This document shows positions 16,083 to 23,860 of a DNA stretch of 40,919 bases, in pieces. The stretch spans positions 1 through 40,919 of the forward strand of contig DXTB01000008.1 of the NCBI GenBank assembly GCA_019410105.1, in the 5' to 3' direction. The number at the start of each line of letters is the position of its first letter. The first letter of the stretch is position 1. Both the position numbers and the translations under genes were made by a program. The notes beneath the pieces are model-generated. The model made no database searches. It had not been told where the DNA came from and saw nothing but the letters and a program-made list of their open reading frames with translations. The stretch is from Clostridiales bacterium. GTDB taxonomy: Bacteria > Bacillota_A > Clostridia > Oscillospirales > Oscillospiraceae.

Positions 16083-16862
16083 GTGAAGGCAATTACAGAA
16101 GATTTCCTCCGGGTGGAGCTGCGGAACACCCAGCCCGAGGTCTACTACATCCCGGAGGGGAAAATACTGACGCCCGCGGCGCGGGAATATCTTCAGCAGC
16201 GCAAAATCAAAGTGGCCGCAGGGGGGCAGCCGGCGGAGCCGGCCCCCGCGGCCGCCCCGGCCGCCCAGCCGGTCGTCCCGACCGTGATGTGCGCCCCGGA
16301 GCCGCCCAAGCCCAAGTACGTGGACTATGAGACCGGCGCCTACTACATGGAAAAGCCGGAGCATATGACCCAGCTGTTCGGCAACGTGCTGGTGGCCAAG
16401 GATCACCCCCGCATCCATTTCCGCGGCAAGCTGGACAGCCTCCAGGCCCTGGTGGTGCTGGATCAGGTTCAGATCGCCGAGGGCGGCTGCCAGAAGCTGG
16501 TGGACGACCTGGGGAACATCCTGGGCGTTCTCCGGGAGATGATGCGCTGCGACGTGCTGGACGAGGCGTTCAAGAACGAGACCATCATTGGTCTCACCCA
16601 CGCCGAGCTGCGGGAGCGTTCCCACAATCCGCAGAAGTTCTTCGGCGTGCAGTACATGCAGCTGCCCGATTACACCATGGGCAGGGATTATGCGCTGCTC
16701 AACCAGCTCCGCGCCGCCGTCCGTGAGACGGAGGTAGCGGCGACCGAGGCCTTCCGGGTGGGCAACAAATACACCCGGAAAGATATCATCGAGGAACTCA
16801 ACCGCCTGTCCAGCGCCATTCATATCATGATGTGCATGTACCTGGCGGGCCAGTACCGCTGA
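16083..16862 (+). CDS. eutT: EutT, corrinoid adenosyltransferase
   Basis: A 259-residue enzyme that adenosylates cobalamin for EutBC using ATP. GTG at 16083 is chosen since AGGAAGGGG ends nine bases before it. Residues 1-40 (AITEDFLRVELRNTQPEVYY...GKILTPAAREYL) form the family N-terminal motif, residues about 45-75 are an Ala/Pro linker, and the rest is the helical adenosyltransferase domain (HPRIHFRGKLDSLQALVVLDQ onward). The HX11CCXXC metal motif of Salmonella EutT is absent: no adjacent cysteine pair occurs. This fits the metal-independent Gram-positive EutT class. It is followed 14 bases later by the phosphotransacylase gene. Confidence 0.92.
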   Translation: MKAITEDFLRVELRNTQPEVYYIPEGKILTPAAREYLQQRKIKVAAGGQPAEPAPAAAPAAQPVVPTVMCAPEPPKPKYVDYETGAYYMEKPEHMTQLFGNVLVAKDHPRIHFRGKLDSLQALVVLDQVQIAEGGCQKLVDDLGNILGVLREMMRCDVLDEAFKNETIIGLTHAELRERSHNPQKFFGVQYMQLPDYTMGRDYALLNQLRAAVRETEVAATEAFRVGNKYTRKDIIEELNRLSSAIHIMMCMYLAGQYR

Positions 16863-16876
16863 GGAGGAACAGGCAT

Positions 16877-17488
16877 ATGGAACAAATCGTATCCGCAGTG
16901 ATGGATGCGGTCCACCGGGCGGGACTGGTCGAGGTGGAGGTCTCCGCGCGGCATGTGCATCTGTCACAGGCCGATGTGGAGGTGCTGTTTGGGCCCGGCG
17001 CCAGGCTGGAGCCCAAGCGGCCGCTCTCTCAGCCGGGCCAGTTCCTGTCTGAGCAGCGGGTCACACTGGTGGGCCCCAAGGGCCGGAAGGAGCGCGTGGC
17101 GGTCCTTGGCCCGGCCCGCAAGGCCACCCAGGTGGAGCTGTCCAAGAGCGACTGCATGGAGCTGGGGGTCAAGGCCCCCGTCCGGGAGTCCGGCGACGTG
17201 GCCGGCTCCGGGGCCATCACCATTGAGGGCCCCTGCGGCACGTTGGAGCTGAAGGAGGGCGTGATCATCGCCCACAACCACATCCACGTCACCGCGCCGG
17301 ACTCCAAGCTGCTGGATCTGAAAGACAAGCAGCGGGTGTCCGTGGCCGTGATGAGCGAGCGGCCCGTGATTTTCCAGGATGTCATCATCCGGGTGAGCAC
17401 GGAGTTCAGCTGTAAGATGCACATTGACGTGGACGAGGCCAACGCGGCTCTGGTGAGCGGCTTTACCCTCGGCAAGATCATCCGATAA
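16877..17488 (+). CDS. pduL: PduL-type phosphotransacylase (EutD role)
   Basis: A 203-residue PduL-family enzyme that exchanges CoA and phosphate on acetyl-CoA, giving acetyl phosphate and recycling CoA in the lumen. Typical zinc-binding segments are SARHVHLSQADVE and HNHIHVTAPD. The N-terminal helix MEQIVSAVMDAVHRAG resembles an encapsulation peptide. ATG at 16877 follows GAGGAGGAA. In enterics the EutD role is played by an unrelated Pta-type enzyme; in Clostridia PduL commonly takes it. Confidence 0.93.
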   Translation: MEQIVSAVMDAVHRAGLVEVEVSARHVHLSQADVEVLFGPGARLEPKRPLSQPGQFLSEQRVTLVGPKGRKERVAVLGPARKATQVELSKSDCMELGVKAPVRESGDVAGSGAITIEGPCGTLELKEGVIIAHNHIHVTAPDSKLLDLKDKQRVSVAVMSERPVIFQDVIIRVSTEFSCKMHIDVDEANAALVSGFTLGKIIR

Positions 17489-17511
17489 TCAACAGAAGGA
17501 GCGCCAGCGAC

Positions 17512-18333
17512 ATGATGGACTTGGACCGCGTAAACAACTACCTCGCCCGTGTGGAGGAATCCGAAAAAACCACCTTCAAGCCGGTGGGAAGCCGGCTGAA
17601 GGTGGGGGTGGATCTGGGCACCGCCTACATTGTGCTGGTGGTGCTGGACGAGGAAAACAACCCCGTGGCCTGCGAGAAGCAGGCGGCCCAGGTTCTGCGG
17701 GACGGCGTGGTGGTGGACTACACCGGCGCGCTGCGCATTGTACGGTCGCTCAAGGAAAAGCTGGAGGCCCGCCTGGGCACGGAGCTGGTCAACTGCGCCA
17801 TCGCCATGCCCGCGGGCACCGAATCCAGTGTCAAGACCCACCAGTATGTGGCGGAGGGCGCCGGCCTGGAGGTGACCAACATCCTGGACGAGCCCAGCGC
17901 CGCCAACGCCATCTATCAGATTGAGGACGGCGTGGTGGTGGACATCGGCGGCGGCACCACCGGCCTTGCTATATTAAAGGAGGGCAAGGTGGTGCAGATC
18001 GAGGACGAGCCCACCGGCGGCACCCATCTGACCCTGGTTCTGTCGGGCAACTATCACGTCTCCTTCGAGGAGGCGGAGGCCATCAAGCAGGACTACAAGC
18101 GCCACCGGGAGATCCTCCCCGTGGTGCGCCCCGTGGTGGAAAAGATGGCCACGATCGTGAGCCGCTATGTGGATAAGGCCCACACGGACACCATTTACCT
18201 CTGCGGCGGCACCTGCTGTCTGACGGGCATCGAGGACATCTTCCAGAAGGTGACGGGAATCCGGACCATTAAGCCGGCCAACCCCTTCCTCGTGACCCCC
18301 ACAGGCATTGCCATGAACTGTACCCTGGAATAA
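17512..18333 (+). CDS. eutJ: EutJ, Hsp70-like ethanolamine utilisation protein
   Basis: A 273-residue actin/Hsp70-fold ATPase without a substrate-binding domain. VDLGTAYIVLVVLD (about 32-46), DEPSAANAIYQ, VVDIGGGTTGLA (about 142-153) and YLCGGTCCLTGI are the nucleotide-binding loops. A role as a chaperone for shell or lyase assembly is proposed for the family but not proven. The gap to pduL is 23 bases and AGAAGGAG precedes the ATG. The length matches E. coli EutJ (278). Confidence 0.92.
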   Translation: MMDLDRVNNYLARVEESEKTTFKPVGSRLKVGVDLGTAYIVLVVLDEENNPVACEKQAAQVLRDGVVVDYTGALRIVRSLKEKLEARLGTELVNCAIAMPAGTESSVKTHQYVAEGAGLEVTNILDEPSAANAIYQIEDGVVVDIGGGTTGLAILKEGKVVQIEDEPTGGTHLTLVLSGNYHVSFEEAEAIKQDYKRHREILPVVRPVVEKMATIVSRYVDKAHTDTIYLCGGTCCLTGIEDIFQKVTGIRTIKPANPFLVTPTGIAMNCTLE

Positions 18334-18369
18334 ACCCCTTAAATTCATGAACAGAAAGGAGGGGAAGCC

Positions 18370-19119
18370 ATGGAACAAACGCTGCTCAATGAAATTGTAG
18401 CCCGCGTGGCCGCCAAGCTGGCGGAGGCGGAGGGGGGCGAGGCCGCCCCGGCCGCCGCAGACCGGGATGACCGGGAGGGCCTGCTGCTGCTCAGCCAGGA
18501 GATGAACGACACCTGCCGGGCCATGCTGAAGTGCGAGAAGCTGAAGGCGCGGTTCCGTGTGGACTGCGCTTCCCTCCAGAGTGAGCCGGCCGAGTTGGAT
18601 TCCTATGGCGTGGTTGTGCTCACCGGGCTCACCAACGAGGCCCTTGCCAAGCTGGCCCTGGGCCTGTGCGACACCCCCTATACCCGTCTGGCCGCCCAGG
18701 CCATCCTGACGGGCAAGCGGGTCTACGTACCCACCGAGGAGGTGGAGCTCTACCGCTACGCCTCCACCGCCCCGGCGGCCTACTACGCCATGATGAAGGA
18801 GCGCCTGGATCTGCTCCTGACCTCCGGCGTGGTGGTCTGCTCCAAACACAACCTGGAGGGACTCCTGCTGGGCGGCGCGGCCTGTGAGGCGGCTCCGGCG
18901 GAGGCGCCCGCGGCCGCGGAACCCTCCGCCCCTGCCCCCATGCCCGCGGCTCGTGAGGAGAAGCTGGTCCATGTGACCAAGCGGGTGCTCACGGAGCGGG
19001 ACATCCGGGACGCCGCGGCGGAAAAGGTCACCTGCATCCATGTCCCCGCCAAGTGCATCCTGACGGCTCTGGCCAAGGACTGCGCCAAGGAGCACGGGAT
19101 CCGGCTGGTTCAGGAGTGA
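18370..19119 (+). CDS. Conserved eut-cluster protein of unknown function
   Basis: A 249-residue protein placed between eutJ and eutN, where Gram-positive eut loci often carry an uncharacterised protein. The N-terminal helix MEQTLLNEIVARVAAKLAEA plus Ala/Pro linker looks like an encapsulation peptide. Residues about 35-175 form an alpha/beta domain (VVVLTGLTNEALAKLALGL, TGKRVYVPTEEVELYR) that may be flavoprotein-like. A second Ala/Pro linker follows, then a C-terminal segment (VLTERDIRDAAA...IHVPAKCILTALAKD) similar to the N-terminal motif of EutT. No catalytic residues recognised. AAGGAGGGG precedes the ATG. Confidence 0.8.
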   Translation: MEQTLLNEIVARVAAKLAEAEGGEAAPAAADRDDREGLLLLSQEMNDTCRAMLKCEKLKARFRVDCASLQSEPAELDSYGVVVLTGLTNEALAKLALGLCDTPYTRLAAQAILTGKRVYVPTEEVELYRYASTAPAAYYAMMKERLDLLLTSGVVVCSKHNLEGLLLGGAACEAAPAEAPAAAEPSAPAPMPAAREEKLVHVTKRVLTERDIRDAAAEKVTCIHVPAKCILTALAKDCAKEHGIRLVQE

Positions 19120-19165
19120 CCCCGGGCCCTGAGCCCCATTACCCGAAAAAGGATGGATCAAGGCT

Positions 19166-19450
19166 ATGAAGGTAGCAAAGGTGATCGGCAACATCTGGGC
19201 CACCCGTAAGGAAGAAAAACTGGCTGGCCTGAAGCTGCTGCTGGTTCAGCCGCTGGATGTGCTGACGGGAAAAGCGGAACGGCCCCCCATCGTGGCCGCC
19301 GATATCATCGGCGCCGGCGTGGGGGAGACCGTGCTCGTGGTCGGAGGCAGCTCGGCCCGCAGCGCCGCCGGCGATATGAGCATCCCGGTGGACGCCACCG
19401 TGGTCGGCATTGTGGACGACCAGGAGATCGACCGCAGCGTGCTCCCCTGA
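19166..19450 (+). CDS. eutN: EutN, pentameric BMC vertex protein
   Basis: A 94-residue BMC-P protein of the EutN/CcmL family, which closes shell vertices. Typical family features are the opening MKVAKVIGNIWATRK, the LLLVQPLD strand, the GAGVGETVLVVGGSSAR loop and the closing VDATVVGIVD. AAAAAGGA lies before the ATG. It is the only BMC-P gene in the locus, as expected. Confidence 0.95.
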   Translation: MKVAKVIGNIWATRKEEKLAGLKLLLVQPLDVLTGKAERPPIVAADIIGAGVGETVLVVGGSSARSAAGDMSIPVDATVVGIVDDQEIDRSVLP

Positions 19451-19507
19451 CGGGGAGGCGCCGCGGCGGCCCGGCGGAAACTTCCGCGAAAGGAATGGTC
19501 ATACGTC

Positions 19508-20860
19508 ATGAATCTGACCGAAGCGGTCAAGGCTGCGGGTGTAGTCGGCGCCGGAGGCGCCGGGTTCCCCACCCATGTAAAGCTCTCAGCCAAGGCGGAG
19601 TGCTTTCTGGTCAACGCGGCCGAGTGTGAACCGCTGATCGAAACCGACAAATATCTCTGCCGTACCTTCCCCGACCGGGTGGTGGCCGCCGCGGTGGCGG
19701 TGGCCGGGCACCTGGGCGCGAAGCGCACGGTGATCGCCCTGAAGGGCAAGTACCACGCGGAGATCACGGCCCTGGAGGGGGCTATCAGCCGGAGCGGCGC
19801 CCAGGTGGAGCTGTTCCGGATGAAGACCTTCTATCCGGCCGGCGACGAGCAGACCATGGTGCAGCAGGTGACCGGCCGCTCCGTCCCGGAGCGGGGGCTG
19901 CCCCTGGACGTGGGCTGCGTCGTGGACAACGTAGGCACCCTGCTCAACATCCAGGATGCCCTGGAGGGAACTCCGGTAACGGAGAAATACCTCTCCGTGG
20001 TGGGCGAGGTCAAGGAGCCCATTCTCCTAAAGGTCCCGGTGGGCACGGCCCTCACGGCCTGCGTGGCGGAGGCCCGGCCCAACTTAGCGGACTACGCCCT
20101 CATCGTGGGCGGACCCATGATGGGCAAGCCCCTCACCGACCGGGCCGCCATTGAGGCGGCCGTGGTCACCAAGACCACCGGAAACCTGATCGTCCTGCCC
20201 AAGGAGCACTACCTGTTCCGGCGGGCCCAGCTCCCGATGGAGACCATCCGCCATCAGACCAAGAGCGCCTGCATCCAGTGCCGCATGTGTACCGATCTCT
20301 GCCCCCGCTATCTCATCGGGCACCAGATCCGCCCCAACCTGGTCATGCGCAACCTGTGGCGGGAGGGGAGCATCGAGGACAACGAGGAGTATCTGCGCTC
20401 CTTCGGCGACGCGGCCAACTGCTGCGACTGCGGCGTGTGCGAGATGTTCGCCTGCCCCATGGGCCTGTCTCCCCGCAAGGTGAACGGCTACATCAAGGGC
20501 GAGCTGCGCAAGCGCGGCATTCAGGTGCCCCGGAACATGGAGCCCCACGCCCGGGAGTTTGTGGACGAGCGCAAGACGCCCACCGACCGGCTGGTGGCCC
20601 GGCTGGGCCTGTCGGCCTACTACGGCCTGCACGCCCACACCTGCATCCCCCTGGAGCCGGAGACGGTATTCATCCCGTTCCAGCAGCACATCGGCAAGCC
20701 CGCCGTGCCTGTCAAGGCCGTGGGCGACCCGGTGGCAAAGGGAGAGCTTCTGGCTCAGGCCGCCCCGGACGGCCTGAGCGCCAACATCCACGCCAGCATC
20801 GACGGCGTGGTGACAGAAATCACTCCGGCGGGCGCCAGGCTCTGCCGGAAGGAGGTATGA
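19508..20860 (+). CDS. pduS: PduS-like cobalamin reductase / RnfC-like electron carrier
   Basis: A 450-residue soluble protein. The N-terminal GVVGAGGAGFPTHVKL glycine-rich loop and NAAECEPLIETDKYL belong to the RnfC/NuoF-like FMN fold. Two cluster motifs follow: C-IQC-RMC-TDLCP (about 258-268) and CCDCGVCEMFACP (about 305-317), giving two [4Fe-4S] clusters. A C-terminal SLBB/barrel-sandwich part ends the protein. PduS reduces cob(III)alamin for adenosylation and may pass electrons through the shell via PduT. Here it would supply EutT. It overlaps the ribosome site of the next gene. Confidence 0.92.
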   Translation: MNLTEAVKAAGVVGAGGAGFPTHVKLSAKAECFLVNAAECEPLIETDKYLCRTFPDRVVAAAVAVAGHLGAKRTVIALKGKYHAEITALEGAISRSGAQVELFRMKTFYPAGDEQTMVQQVTGRSVPERGLPLDVGCVVDNVGTLLNIQDALEGTPVTEKYLSVVGEVKEPILLKVPVGTALTACVAEARPNLADYALIVGGPMMGKPLTDRAAIEAAVVTKTTGNLIVLPKEHYLFRRAQLPMETIRHQTKSACIQCRMCTDLCPRYLIGHQIRPNLVMRNLWREGSIEDNEEYLRSFGDAANCCDCGVCEMFACPMGLSPRKVNGYIKGELRKRGIQVPRNMEPHAREFVDERKTPTDRLVARLGLSAYYGLHAHTCIPLEPETVFIPFQQHIGKPAVPVKAVGDPVAKGELLAQAAPDGLSANIHASIDGVVTEITPAGARLCRKEV

Positions 20861-20865
20861 ACGGT

Positions 20866-21405
20866 ATGGCAAACGCCATCGGCATGGTCGAGCTGACCAG
20901 TATTGCCCGGGGCATTGAGACCAGTGATTTTATGGTAAAGGCAGCCCAGGTGGAGCTCATCCGTTCCTCTACCGTGTGTCCCGGCAAGTATATCATCATC
21001 ATTGCGGGCGATACCGGCGATGTCAAGGCCTCCATGGCCGAGGGCATCCGCCAGGGCGGCGAGAGCGTGGTCAACACGCTGCTGCTCCCCAACGCCCATC
21101 CCCAACTGATTCCGGCCATCAGCATGACCACCCAGCCCCCCGCAGGCGGCGCGGTGGGCGTGCTGGAGTTCTATTCCATCGCCTCGGCCATTACGGCCGC
21201 CGATGTGGCCGCCAAGGCAGCCAACGTGACCCTGATCGAGGTGCGCATTGGATACGCCATCGGCGGCAAGGGCTTTGTCACCCTGACCGGGGATGTGGGG
21301 GCGGTGCGTGAAGCCGTGGCCGCCGCGTCCCGTGACGCGGAGCTGCTGGTGGGCACCTCCGTCATCCCGCGCCCCGCGCAGCAGGTATTCCAGTCCCTGC
21401 TGTAA
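20866..21405 (+). CDS. pduT: PduT-like tandem BMC-T shell protein with iron-sulfur cysteine
   Basis: A 179-residue protein of two BMC domains (about 1-90 and 95-179). ATG at 20866 is preferred over the ATG at 20857 because GGAGG ends at 20855. C38, in SSTVCPGKY, is at the exact position of the cysteine that holds a [4Fe-4S] cluster in the trimer pore of PduT. Placed directly after pduS, it likely forms an electron channel across the shell. Confidence 0.9.
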   Translation: MANAIGMVELTSIARGIETSDFMVKAAQVELIRSSTVCPGKYIIIIAGDTGDVKASMAEGIRQGGESVVNTLLLPNAHPQLIPAISMTTQPPAGGAVGVLEFYSIASAITAADVAAKAANVTLIEVRIGYAIGGKGFVTLTGDVGAVREAVAAASRDAELLVGTSVIPRPAQQVFQSLL

Positions 21406-21470
21406 GCGCAAAGAGAAGAGAGACCTTCAACCCCCAAACTGTTTTGAGAGTTAGAGAAGGAGTGTAAGTA

Positions 21471-22694
21471 ATGGATTTTAGCGAACTGATCGCAGCTGCT
21501 GATCCCAGTATTTTTACTGAGAGTATCAAAGCCTGGGTTTCCGGACTGAACATCAACTCCGTCATCATGCTGATCATGATGATCTTCATGATTGTGGGCG
21601 CCATTGACCGTATCCGCGGCAATAAGCTGGGCTACGGCGAGAAGTTTGAGGACGGCTTCAACGCCATCGGCGGCCTGGCCATCGCCATGGCCGGCGTGTA
21701 TGCGGCGGCCCCCGTGCTGTCCATGGTGCTGGGCCCCATCATCTCCCCCATCTACACCGCCATCGGCGCCGATGCCTCTATGTTCGCCACCACCATTCTG
21801 GCCTGCGACATGGGTGGCTACCCTCTGGCCATGGAGCTGGCCAGCGACCCCTCCATCGGTAACTTCGCCGGCCTGATCCTGGGCACCATGATGGGCCCCA
21901 CCATCGTGTTTACCATCCCTGTGGCCCTGGGCATCATCAAGAAGGAAGACCGCCCCTACCTGGGCGCCGGCGTCCTGGCCGGTATGATCACCATCCCCAT
22001 CGGCTGCATCGTGGGCGGCCTGGTCATGAACATGACCCCCTATAAGATGGACATCGGCCGCATCCTGATTAATCTGGTGCCCGTCATCGTCATCGCCGCC
22101 CTGATCGTCATCGGCCTGTGGTTCGCCCCCGGTCCCATGATCAACGGCTTCAACAAGTTCGGCACCGGCGTCACCGTGGTCATCACCGTCCTGACTGCCA
22201 TCGCCGTGTTCCAGCAGATCACCGGCATCATGTTCCCCGTGTTCGATGTGATGTCCACGGTGGATCCCGACCTGGGCATGACTCCGCTGAACAACGGCCT
22301 GCTGGTCTGCGGCCAGATCGGCATTGTTCTGATCGGCGCCTTCCCCATGGTGGAGTGGATCACCCGTACCTTCGGCGGCGCCCTGTCCAAGCTGGGCGGC
22401 GCCCTGGGCATGAATGACAAGGGCTCCGCCGGTCTGGTGGCTACCCTGGCCAACAACATCGCCATGTTCAACATCATGGGCGAGATGAACCCCAAGGGCA
22501 AGATCCTGAACGTGGCCTTCGCCGTGTCCGCCGCCTTCGTGTTCGGCGACCACCTGGGCTTTGCCGCCGGCAACGATGCCCAGATGATCTTCCCCATGAT
22601 CGCTGGTAAGCTGGTGGCCGGTGTCACCGCCCTGATTGTGGCCAACCTCCTGGCCCCCAAGCTGCTCTCCAAGATCCAGACCATTTCCAAGTAA
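21471..22694 (+). CDS. eutH: EutH, ethanolamine permease
   Basis: A 407-residue integral membrane protein with about ten hydrophobic helices. Family segments are INSVIMLIMMIFMIVGAIDR, GEKFEDGFNAIGGLAIAMAG, ACDMGGYPLAMELA, NDKGSAGLVATLANNIAMF and FVFGDHLGFAAG. It imports ethanolamine, which matters most at low pH or low concentration. GAAGGAG precedes the ATG. It is separated from pduT by 65 bases without an evident terminator and belongs to the same operon. Confidence 0.96.
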   Translation: MDFSELIAAADPSIFTESIKAWVSGLNINSVIMLIMMIFMIVGAIDRIRGNKLGYGEKFEDGFNAIGGLAIAMAGVYAAAPVLSMVLGPIISPIYTAIGADASMFATTILACDMGGYPLAMELASDPSIGNFAGLILGTMMGPTIVFTIPVALGIIKKEDRPYLGAGVLAGMITIPIGCIVGGLVMNMTPYKMDIGRILINLVPVIVIAALIVIGLWFAPGPMINGFNKFGTGVTVVITVLTAIAVFQQITGIMFPVFDVMSTVDPDLGMTPLNNGLLVCGQIGIVLIGAFPMVEWITRTFGGALSKLGGALGMNDKGSAGLVATLANNIAMFNIMGEMNPKGKILNVAFAVSAAFVFGDHLGFAAGNDAQMIFPMIAGKLVAGVTALIVANLLAPKLLSKIQTISK

Positions 22695-22732
22695 TCGAGT
22701 AAGGCCAATACCGGAAAGGCAAGGAATCTATC

Positions 22733-23164
22733 ATGAATGTAAGCGAAGCGCTCATCCGCGAGATTGTCACCAAGGTTTTGGAGGAGTCCGCGGGCAAGGG
22801 CGGCAAGCCCGAGTTTGAAAAGCACATCGATCCCAGCGGGATCATCGGCATCAAGACCAGCACCGTCAAGTGCGAGCCCTTCCAGCAGGACGGCGTCAAG
22901 CTCAAGGACGTGGTCACGCTGGAGGAAGCCCCCCGTATGGGGTGCGGCATCATGGAGCTGGATCACACCAGCTTCGAGTGGACCCTGACCTATGATGAGT
23001 ACGACCTGGTTCTGGACGGCACGCTGGAGATTGAGATCGACGGCCGTGTGGTGTCCGGAGGCCCCGGCGATATCATCTACATCCCCAAGGGAAGCCACAT
23101 TCACTTCCAGACCCCCAACCGGACCCGCTACGCCTACTTTGTCTATCCTGCCGACTGGCAGTAA
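22733..23164 (+). CDS. eutQ: EutQ, cupin-type ethanolamine utilisation protein
   Basis: A 143-residue protein. Residues 1-20 (NVSEALIREIVTKVLEESA) form an encapsulation-peptide-like helix with a short Gly/Lys linker. Residues about 45-143 are the EutQ cupin barrel, with CGIMELDHTSFEWTLTYDEY and GPGDIIYIPKGSHIHF. Salmonella EutQ has been reported to have acetate kinase activity. It is the last gene of the operon and is followed by a 16-pair hairpin. Enteric EutQ is longer (about 230); the short form is usual in Gram-positives. Confidence 0.93.
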   Translation: MNVSEALIREIVTKVLEESAGKGGKPEFEKHIDPSGIIGIKTSTVKCEPFQQDGVKLKDVVTLEEAPRMGCGIMELDHTSFEWTLTYDEYDLVLDGTLEIEIDGRVVSGGPGDIIYIPKGSHIHFQTPNRTRYAYFVYPADWQ

Positions 23165-23185
23165 GGGCATGGCGGTGTCAGGCCG

Positions 23186-23221
23186 TCCCTCCTTTGCCCG
23201 CACCAGCGGGCAAAGGAGGGA
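23186..23221 (+). terminator. Strong hairpin at the end of the eut operon
   Basis: The perfect arms TCCCTCCTTTGCCCGC and GCGGGCAAAGGAGGGA have loop ACCA. No T-run follows on the plus strand, so it may protect the 3' end or terminate with help. Confidence 0.6.
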
Positions 23222-23227
23222 AATGGC

Positions 23228-23256
23228 TTGACATGGGAAGAAAGAGGGACTATAAT
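23228..23256 (+). promoter_or_regulatory. Consensus promoter of the riboswitch RNA
   Basis: TTGACA at 23228-23233, a 17-base spacer and TATAAT at 23251-23256: both boxes match consensus fully. It lies after the eutQ hairpin, so the RNA has its own strong start, near 23263. Confidence 0.9.
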
Positions 23257-23283
23257 CTACCTATACAATGGAATACTGAATGG

Positions 23284-23448
23284 TATACAGGTGCGCCTCC
23301 TCCCGGAGACGCTGAAAAGGGAAGCGGGTGTGAATCCCGCACAATGCCGTTGCTGTATTGGTGGAGCGGTTCTTATAGGTCACTGGGGCTATGCCCTGGG
23401 AAGGCGAGAACCGCGCTGGATGCCTGAGTCAGAATACCTGCCTGTATA
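23284..23448 (+). promoter_or_regulatory. Cobalamin (adenosylcobalamin-type) riboswitch
   Basis: The closing stem is TATACAGG (23284-23291) with CCTGTATA (23441-23448). Conserved parts are in order: AAAAGGGAAGCGGGTGTGAA followed by TCCCGCACAATGCCG, GTCACTGG...CTGGGAAGGCG, then GGATGCCTGAGTCAGAATAC followed by CTGCC (the B12 box region). The length of about 165 bases is typical. Confidence 0.93.
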
Positions 23449-23525
23449 TGACGCACAGGAAGCCTCCCCGGTCCAGGGAGGGTGCAGTTGCTTATGATTG
23501 AGACAGGTATCATAAGGTTTGTTTG

Positions 23526-23552
23526 CTGTACCCGTGGAGGTACAGTTTTTTT
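23526..23552 (+). terminator. Riboswitch-controlled terminator
   Basis: CTGTACC (23526-23532), loop CGTGGA, GGTACAG (23539-23545), then seven T. It lies 80 bases after the riboswitch; a separate hairpin CTTATGAT/ATCATAAG sits between and may be part of the switch. Confidence 0.85.
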
Positions 23553-23660
23553 GTTTTGTGGATCCAGAGACCACCTCTCTTTGTGATTTGGCGCAGGCAT
23601 GGGCTGTGTCTGCCAGCACAGCCCATGCCGCACCGGCACGCCGAATGATAGGCGCTTTTC

Positions 23661-23756
23661 TCCATGCAGATGCTATGCAGTGGAAAAAAGTCGTTCTGAC
23701 TTGATATATGGATAGGGCTCACCCCGCAGGAGCGGCTCCGAGGCAGGGGCCGCTCC
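23661..23756 (+). promoter_or_regulatory. EutV-binding hairpins inside the regulatory RNA
   Basis: Hairpin at 23729-23756: 11 pairs, GGAGCGGCTCC and GGGGCCGCTCC, loop GAGGCA (23740-23745), the same loop form as in the eut leaders. A possible partner at 23661-23684 has TCCATGCA and TGCA-G-TGGA arms with the seven-base loop GATGCTA. The 44-base gap between them is longer than in the leaders, so only the second hairpin is firm. Confidence 0.6.
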
Positions 23757-23860
23757 CAAACTTTGTATGGAGGCAGACGGACAGGCAAGCCTGTGGCAGC
23801 GTGGGGCAGGGGAAAACCGGCCGGAGCTGCCAACCTCCGTATAGACGCAGACATGGAACC

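Noticed and set aside
23519..23704. 61-residue open frame after the B12 riboswitch terminator
   Set aside because: There is no ribosome site near the start, the composition is unremarkable, and it overlaps strong RNA hairpins; non-coding RNA explains the region better.
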